Source: JBNKFQ01 sp050289385 | GTDB lineage: Bacteria; Pseudomonadota; Gammaproteobacteria; Pseudomonadales; Porticoccaceae | Direction: 5' to 3' | NCBI GenBank assembly: GCA_050289385.1 | Contig: JBNKFQ010000181.1 | Span: 1-9,228 of the forward strand | Length of the DNA stretch: 9,228 nt | Part shown: positions 6,193 to 9,228 of the stretch, one piece after another | How the letters are laid out: each line of letters starts with the position of its first letter | Position numbering within the stretch: position 1 is the first letter of the stretch | Program-made: the position numbers and the translations under genes | The notes under the pieces: model-generated | Databases searched by the model: none | Told to the model about the DNA's origin: nothing | Seen by the model: only the letters and a program-made list of their open reading frames with translations

Positions 6193-7365
6193 TTATTTCC
6201 TCACGGCCCTGCGTTTTGAATGACTTAATTCATTCAAGTAAAACGCCTGTGTGTCAGCTGTCATTTTTTCCAGAGAAAAATTTTCCGTCGCCATCGTTTT
6301 TGCCTGTTGGCCAAAACGTTTGGCCAGCGCGGAATCTTCGAGAATGGTTTGAATGGCCTGCGCCAAACTTTGCGGTGATTTGACCGGAACCAGCAAACCA
6401 TTGACCCGATTTTTTACCAGTTCCGGATTGCCACCCACATCAGTGGCCACCGTGGGCACACCGGCCGCCATGGATTCCAGCAGGCTGTTGGACAAACCTT
6501 CACTGTACGAAGGCAGAACCGACACCGCCGCCTCTGCCAGAATGTCCAGAGTATCTGAGCGGTGACCGGTAAAAATAATCCTGTCGGCAACACCAAGTGA
6601 TTGCACCAGTTGTTGCAGATCCTGCTGGTATTGTTCGTCCTCGGAAAACACCCCTGCCACATAAGTGCGCTTTGCGCCGACAATCAAAAATCTAACATCC
6701 GGGTGTGCCGGGCTTATCAACGCAGCCGCTCGAATAAAATCGTCAACGCCCTTCTGGGGGTTTAACCTGGATAACATAACGACTATCGGTGCTGATGATG
6801 GAATCGCCAACTCTCGCCGCAACGCGGAATTTTTCACGCTGCCGGTATAGCTCCCGGCATAAAAAGATAGATCAATACCATTTTTGATCACGACTATTTT
6901 ATTCTGCTGATAACCCTGTTCCAGAAGCCAGTCACGGATGGAATTGGCATTGACCAAAATTCGATCGGCCAGACTACACACCCATTTTTGCGCAATTTTT
7001 TGAATTGGAGTCAGGTAAACTCCGCGGTCCCTGACTGAGGCGAGTACCAGCGGCACTCCTGCCATTCTCGCCGCCGGAATAGCAAAGAAATTGGCATAAA
7101 AATTGTAGCTGTGAACGATATCGATACGTCTGGCACGCAGATGTGCCGAAAATCGCGCTTGCTGCAATAGAGTCTGTGGTTTGTAGAGGCTTTTTATCCT
7201 GAACTCGGAGATAGGGGCATTCAGTTTTTCAAATTCATTGAGAATATCGCCCCGCTTTCTCAAGCAGGAAAAACTCAAATCGAACTTTTCGCGATCGAGG
7301 TTGCGGGCCAGATTTAACACTTGGCCTTCAGTACCACCGTTGTAACAGTTGGTCACGACTTTCAT
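6193..7365 (-). CDS. GT4-family glycosyltransferase
   Basis: This 390-residue GT-B fold enzyme would transfer a sugar from a nucleotide donor to a lipid-linked or glycan acceptor at the inner face of the cytoplasmic membrane. Donor and linkage are not deducible. The N-terminal domain has the glycine loop NGGTEG (9-14) and VHSYNF (84-89). The C-terminal donor domain has SRLNPQKGVDDFI (199-211) and the EX7E motif with E289 and E297 in SYSEGLSNSLLESMAAG (286-302). I place the start at ATG 7365 (MKVVTNCYNGGTEG), the usual N-terminus for this family, with TAAGG 3 nt before it. The frame stays open to 7617, but that extra 84-residue extension is translated heptad repeat and spacer and should not be annotated as protein. 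The gene follows a 276-bp gap holding two inverted heptad arrays and is coupled to the next gene by a 5-nt gap. Confidence 0.93.
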   Translation of the reverse strand: MKVVTNCYNGGTEGQVLNLARNLDREKFDLSFSCLRKRGDILNEFEKLNAPISEFRIKSLYKPQTLLQQARFSAHLRARRIDIVHSYNFYANFFAIPAARMAGVPLVLASVRDRGVYLTPIQKIAQKWVCSLADRILVNANSIRDWLLEQGYQQNKIVVIKNGIDLSFYAGSYTGSVKNSALRRELAIPSSAPIVVMLSRLNPQKGVDDFIRAAALISPAHPDVRFLIVGAKRTYVAGVFSEDEQYQQDLQQLVQSLGVADRIIFTGHRSDTLDILAEAAVSVLPSYSEGLSNSLLESMAAGVPTVATDVGGNPELVKNRVNGLLVPVKSPQSLAQAIQTILEDSALAKRFGQQAKTMATENFSLEKMTADTQAFYLNELSHSKRRAVRK

Positions 7366-7368
7366 GAG

Positions 7369-7373
7369 CCTTA
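7369..7373 (-). promoter_or_regulatory. Probable ribosome-binding site of the glycosyltransferase
   Basis: TAAGG on the minus strand lies 3 nt before ATG 7365. The spacing is short, so the site is only moderately convincing. No better site precedes the in-frame ATGs at 7404 or 7422. Confidence 0.4.
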
Positions 7374-7431
7374 CCAAACCAGCTTGGGGAGAGTAGCAAT
7401 TCATTTGTGAAAACCGTGCCATGACGAGCTG

Positions 7432-7459
7432 TTGGACGTTCGATGTTCGACGTTCGACG
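7432..7459 (+). repeat. Heptad tandem repeat array C (4 units)
   Basis: Four 7-bp units lie in strict phase. Unit 1 is TTGGACG, unit 2 TTCGATG, and units 3 and 4 TTCGACG. The array reads in the same direction as arrays A and B, with the canonical units at its right end facing the spacer. It is the inverted partner of array D at 7571-7598. Confidence 0.88.
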
Positions 7460-7570
7460 AAAAAGCAGACAGACGCGCCACGCTCCCAGGCCAGGACATG
7501 CCTTTTACAGAGTCTTCGAACAGTTTGCACCAAATGGCAAGGCCGATTGCAACAGACTGACCCTGTTTCG
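7460..7570. other. 111-bp spacer between inverted heptad arrays
   Basis: This segment is bounded exactly by arrays C and D and would be the loop if they pair. It carries no credible coding sequence. Near its middle is one further TTCGAACA (7515-7522), which resembles the core of the heptads. A short inverted TTGCA/TGCAA pair is also present. Whether it is a non-coding RNA, a miniature cassette or plain spacer cannot be told from one sequence. Confidence 0.4.
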
Positions 7571-7598
7571 CGTCGAACATCGAACATCCAACATCGAA
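7571..7598 (-). repeat. Heptad tandem repeat array D (4 units), inverted relative to array C
   Basis: Read on the minus strand, units 1 and 3 are TTCGATG, unit 2 is TTGGATG and unit 4 is TTCGACG; TG precedes unit 1, extending the phase. The variant with G at the third position also occurs in array C, at a different unit. The canonical last unit faces the spacer, mirroring array C. The array lies 43 bp past the stop codon of the polymerase gene. Confidence 0.87.
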
Positions 7599-7641
7599 CA
7601 CTCCCAGACCGGCACAATATCGTCTGCTCCGCACCAACGCA

Positions 7642-8961
7642 TTACGCCTCACTGAACATCTCCTTTGTTTCTCTACTAAAAATCGCTCCGGCTGCCACTG
7701 CTAGTCCGGCAATAATGTAAAAATAAAAGTGATAGGCTACCGGATGAAACATAGCTGCAAGGGCAAACGCTATCAAGCTTACCTGTAACCCTTCGGTCAT
7801 AAACAGAAAATCGCGAAAGCCGCTGTTTCGGGCACAGCGTCGAATGATATTTTTTGTTGTCGCCAAACATTTACCGTACAGCAGGAGAAATAACGCCAGT
7901 CCTGGCACTCCAAGTTCCACTGCGAGTTGCAAATAGACATTGTGAATTTCTGTCCATGTAACCCCCCTGGCCCTGTTCATCGCCAGTTGGTTCATGCCGA
8001 TTCCTGCGCCGATCACCGGATTTGCCACAACGACCTTTATCGCTACTTTCATATCGCGCAATCGAGTCTGTGCCGAGTGGGAAGCATCTTCCTCAATATT
8101 GACAATGGTATTGAGTCGTTGCACATAACTGGAAGGAATGGCAGGCAAAGCAAACACCACCACCATCAACAACGCTGGCAACCAAACTCGTTGCGGCCGT
8201 TTACGCAACAACCATGCGTAGCACAGGCAGGTTAACCCCAAAGTAAGAAATCCGGCACGGGAAAATGTCGCAATAATGGCAACCACTAACAGACAGGCGA
8301 TGGAACCCAGCAAAATTTTAAAACTGGTGCGCCGCGCTCCCAGCAACATGGCAATGCATAACGGCAGGATAAGATTAAGCATCAATGCCAGGTCATTTGG
8401 GTTAGCGGTTAATGCCCCCGAATAGCCTGCCACTCTGTCGCCCACTTCCAATGACGTTCCCGACACAAAATTACCCACAGTGGTCAATGCCAAAGGAATT
8501 GACATCAACACCAACCCGAGAATCATCCCCTTTAACTTTGCAAAGTTGTCAATCACATTGGCCAGCAAGATAAAGACGATTAAAGTCTTGCCAAAATTTT
8601 GCAAAAGAAAGTCAACGCTACCACCGAGCCAGAGGGAAAAGGGAAGCGTAATCAAAGCCCAGCCAACCAGACAGAGAACCATTTTTACAGGCGGGCCAAA
8701 TTCAATAACCGGCCTTCCCTTGACGATACGATTGAGGGTGTGGGCCAACACCGCCAGCACCACGCTCAACATGGCAATACGCAATGGCGCAAGTGCCGGG
8801 AAACGTTCTTGCGGTGCCAGCAATAGTACAAAAGTGAAGCCCATCAAGGCCCAGAATGACAGACCGAGGGAGTCACCCTGTCCGTTTCTCACGGCCGAAT
8901 GTTGGCCGAGTTGAACCCGGGTTGCCGGTGCACGCCACCAGGGTGTGTGGGAATCCAGCAT
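7642..8961 (-). CDS. O-antigen ligase / Wzy-type polymerase family membrane protein
   Basis: This 439-residue, strongly hydrophobic protein has about 11-12 predicted membrane segments (for example near 36-52, 62-80, 95-115, 145-165, 189-208, 216-233, 260-274, 350-368 and 393-427). It belongs to the Wzy_C (WaaL/O-antigen ligase) superfamily, which joins undecaprenyl-linked glycans to one another or to a final acceptor on the periplasmic side. Visible signatures are TANPNDLALMLNL (185-197), SRAGF (234-238), NPVIGAGIG (314-322), and the catalytic-loop type IHNVYLQLAVELGVPGL (339-355) with H340. Polymerase and ligase cannot be separated by sequence alone. ATG 8961 is preferred: it overlaps the upstream TGA by one base (TGATG) and has GGTGAGG 5 nt before it. 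A TTG one codon earlier is possible but less likely. Two inverted heptad arrays follow the gene. Confidence 0.92.
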   Translation of the reverse strand: MLDSHTPWWRAPATRVQLGQHSAVRNGQGDSLGLSFWALMGFTFVLLLAPQERFPALAPLRIAMLSVVLAVLAHTLNRIVKGRPVIEFGPPVKMVLCLVGWALITLPFSLWLGGSVDFLLQNFGKTLIVFILLANVIDNFAKLKGMILGLVLMSIPLALTTVGNFVSGTSLEVGDRVAGYSGALTANPNDLALMLNLILPLCIAMLLGARRTSFKILLGSIACLLVVAIIATFSRAGFLTLGLTCLCYAWLLRKRPQRVWLPALLMVVVFALPAIPSSYVQRLNTIVNIEEDASHSAQTRLRDMKVAIKVVVANPVIGAGIGMNQLAMNRARGVTWTEIHNVYLQLAVELGVPGLALFLLLYGKCLATTKNIIRRCARNSGFRDFLFMTEGLQVSLIAFALAAMFHPVAYHFYFYIIAGLAVAAGAIFSRETKEMFSEA

Positions 8962-9228
8962 CAAAGCCTCACCACCTGACCATTACCGTGAGGTATACCC
9001 CAGGTTGCATCCCGTGTGTCCACCACCAGCGAACCGGAATCGATAATCTGCTGATAATCGAAGTCGGGGTGATCAGTCAGAATCAGAATACAATCCGCTG
9101 TCCGTAGTTCGTCCGTGGTTATTTTCAGACTCTGCAGCCTGACACCGTTGATATCGACGAAAGGTACATAGGGGTCTGCATAGGCAACGTCAACGCCCCT
9201 GGCCAACAAGCTGTCAAGCACCTGCAAG
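8961..9228 (-). CDS. Nucleotide-sugar 6-dehydrogenase, C-terminal end (partial)
   Basis: Only the last 88 or so residues are present; the gene runs off the right edge, and the first codon seen (TTG) is internal. The sequence fits the UDP-binding C-terminal domain of the UDP-glucose/GDP-mannose dehydrogenase family: a DPYVP strand-turn, ADCILILTDHPDFDY and LVVDTRDATWG. The TDHxxFDY and VDTR pattern resembles the UDP-N-acetylhexosamine dehydrogenases (WbpA/TviB/WecC types) more than UDP-glucose dehydrogenase, but the catalytic cysteine and NAD-binding region are outside the window. It would make a UDP-uronic acid (possibly N-acetylated) for the polysaccharide. The TGA stop overlaps the next gene's ATG by one base. 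Confidence 0.87.
   Translation of the reverse strand, partial: LQVLDSLLARGVDVAYADPYVPFVDINGVRLQSLKITTDELRTADCILILTDHPDFDYQQIIDSGSLVVDTRDATWGIPHGNGQVVRL
8967..8973 (-). promoter_or_regulatory. Ribosome-binding site of the O-antigen ligase-like gene
   Basis: GGTGAGG on the minus strand stands 5 nt before ATG 8961, inside the end of the dehydrogenase gene. It supports ATG 8961 rather than the adjacent TTG at 8964 as the start. Confidence 0.55.

Larger units (their letters stand above)
7366..7641 (-). other. Intergenic region between polymerase and glycosyltransferase genes, with an inverted heptad pair
   Basis: This 276-bp gap is the largest non-coding stretch in the window. It contains two inverted 7-bp repeat arrays around a 111-bp spacer. 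In a minus-strand transcript the two arms would pair over 29 positions: 25 Watson-Crick pairs, 2 G-U pairs and 2 mismatches. The spacer ends in a TTTTT run (on the minus strand), but no stable GC stem directly precedes it, so I do not call an intrinsic terminator. No convincing promoter was found. The region between the proximal arm and the start codon (7366-7431) shows only the ribosome-binding site. Confidence 0.6.

Noticed and set aside
7460..7475. Intrinsic terminator at the T-run before array C (minus strand)
   Set aside because: The run of five T has no stable GC-rich stem directly before it, and the downstream gene would need read-through from the operon.
7366..7617. 84-residue N-terminal extension of the glycosyltransferase in an open frame
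   Set aside because: It consists of translated heptad repeats and spacer, has many Cys/Arg residues unlike the rest of the protein, and precedes a standard GT4 N-terminus that starts at 7365.
7421..7720. Plus-strand open frames across the inverted heptads
   Set aside because: Their sequence is mostly translated heptad repeat (FDVRRS, HRTSNIQHR patterns), typical of spurious proteins from 7-bp repeats.

Overview
The window holds eight genes, all on the minus strand, so it reads right to left. It looks like part of an extracellular polysaccharide or O-antigen biosynthesis locus from a Gram-negative bacterium, most likely a gammaproteobacterium. The basis is a fused manC/algA-type enzyme, an O-antigen ligase/Wzy-type membrane protein, a GT4 glycosyltransferase, two CelD/FemAB-like acyltransferases and a NodB deacetylase, at roughly mid GC content. 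The genus cannot be fixed from the sequence.

In transcription order the genes are: the C-terminal end of a nucleotide-sugar dehydrogenase (8961-9228, cut by the window edge); an O-antigen ligase/polymerase-like membrane protein (7642-8961); a GT4 glycosyltransferase (6193-7365); a first CelD-like acyltransferase (4898-6187); mannose-1-phosphate guanylyltransferase/mannose-6-phosphate isomerase (3462-4901); a second CelD-like acyltransferase (2341-3465); a polysaccharide deacetylase (1223-2341); and a JmjC/cupin_8 putative oxygenase (87-992). Five of the seven junctions are extremely tight (1- or 4-nt stop/start overlaps, or a 5-nt gap), which suggests one translationally coupled operon. Together the products would supply oxidised (uronic-type) and GDP-mannose-derived sugars, add a sugar to a lipid-linked unit, polymerise or ligate it, and modify the glycan by acyl transfer and deacetylation.

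The most unusual content is four short arrays of 7-bp tandem repeats. Two arrays (25-52 and 1179-1213, unit TGCGACG) lie in the same orientation on either side of the JmjC gene. The other two (7432-7459 and 7571-7598, unit TTCGACG/TTCGATG) are inverted and bracket a 111-bp spacer between the polymerase and glycosyltransferase genes. All four fit T[G/T]CGA[C/T]G, keep strict 7-bp phase and have the canonical unit at the same end. The three inside the gene row occupy the only two junctions that are not tightly coupled, and the fourth lies just past the last gene. This suggests a dispersed heptad-repeat family marking cassette boundaries, or forming RNA hairpins, inside a polysaccharide locus.

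The only non-coding stretches are 1-86, 993-1222 and 7366-7641. No tRNA, rRNA, CRISPR array, insertion sequence or transposase was seen.
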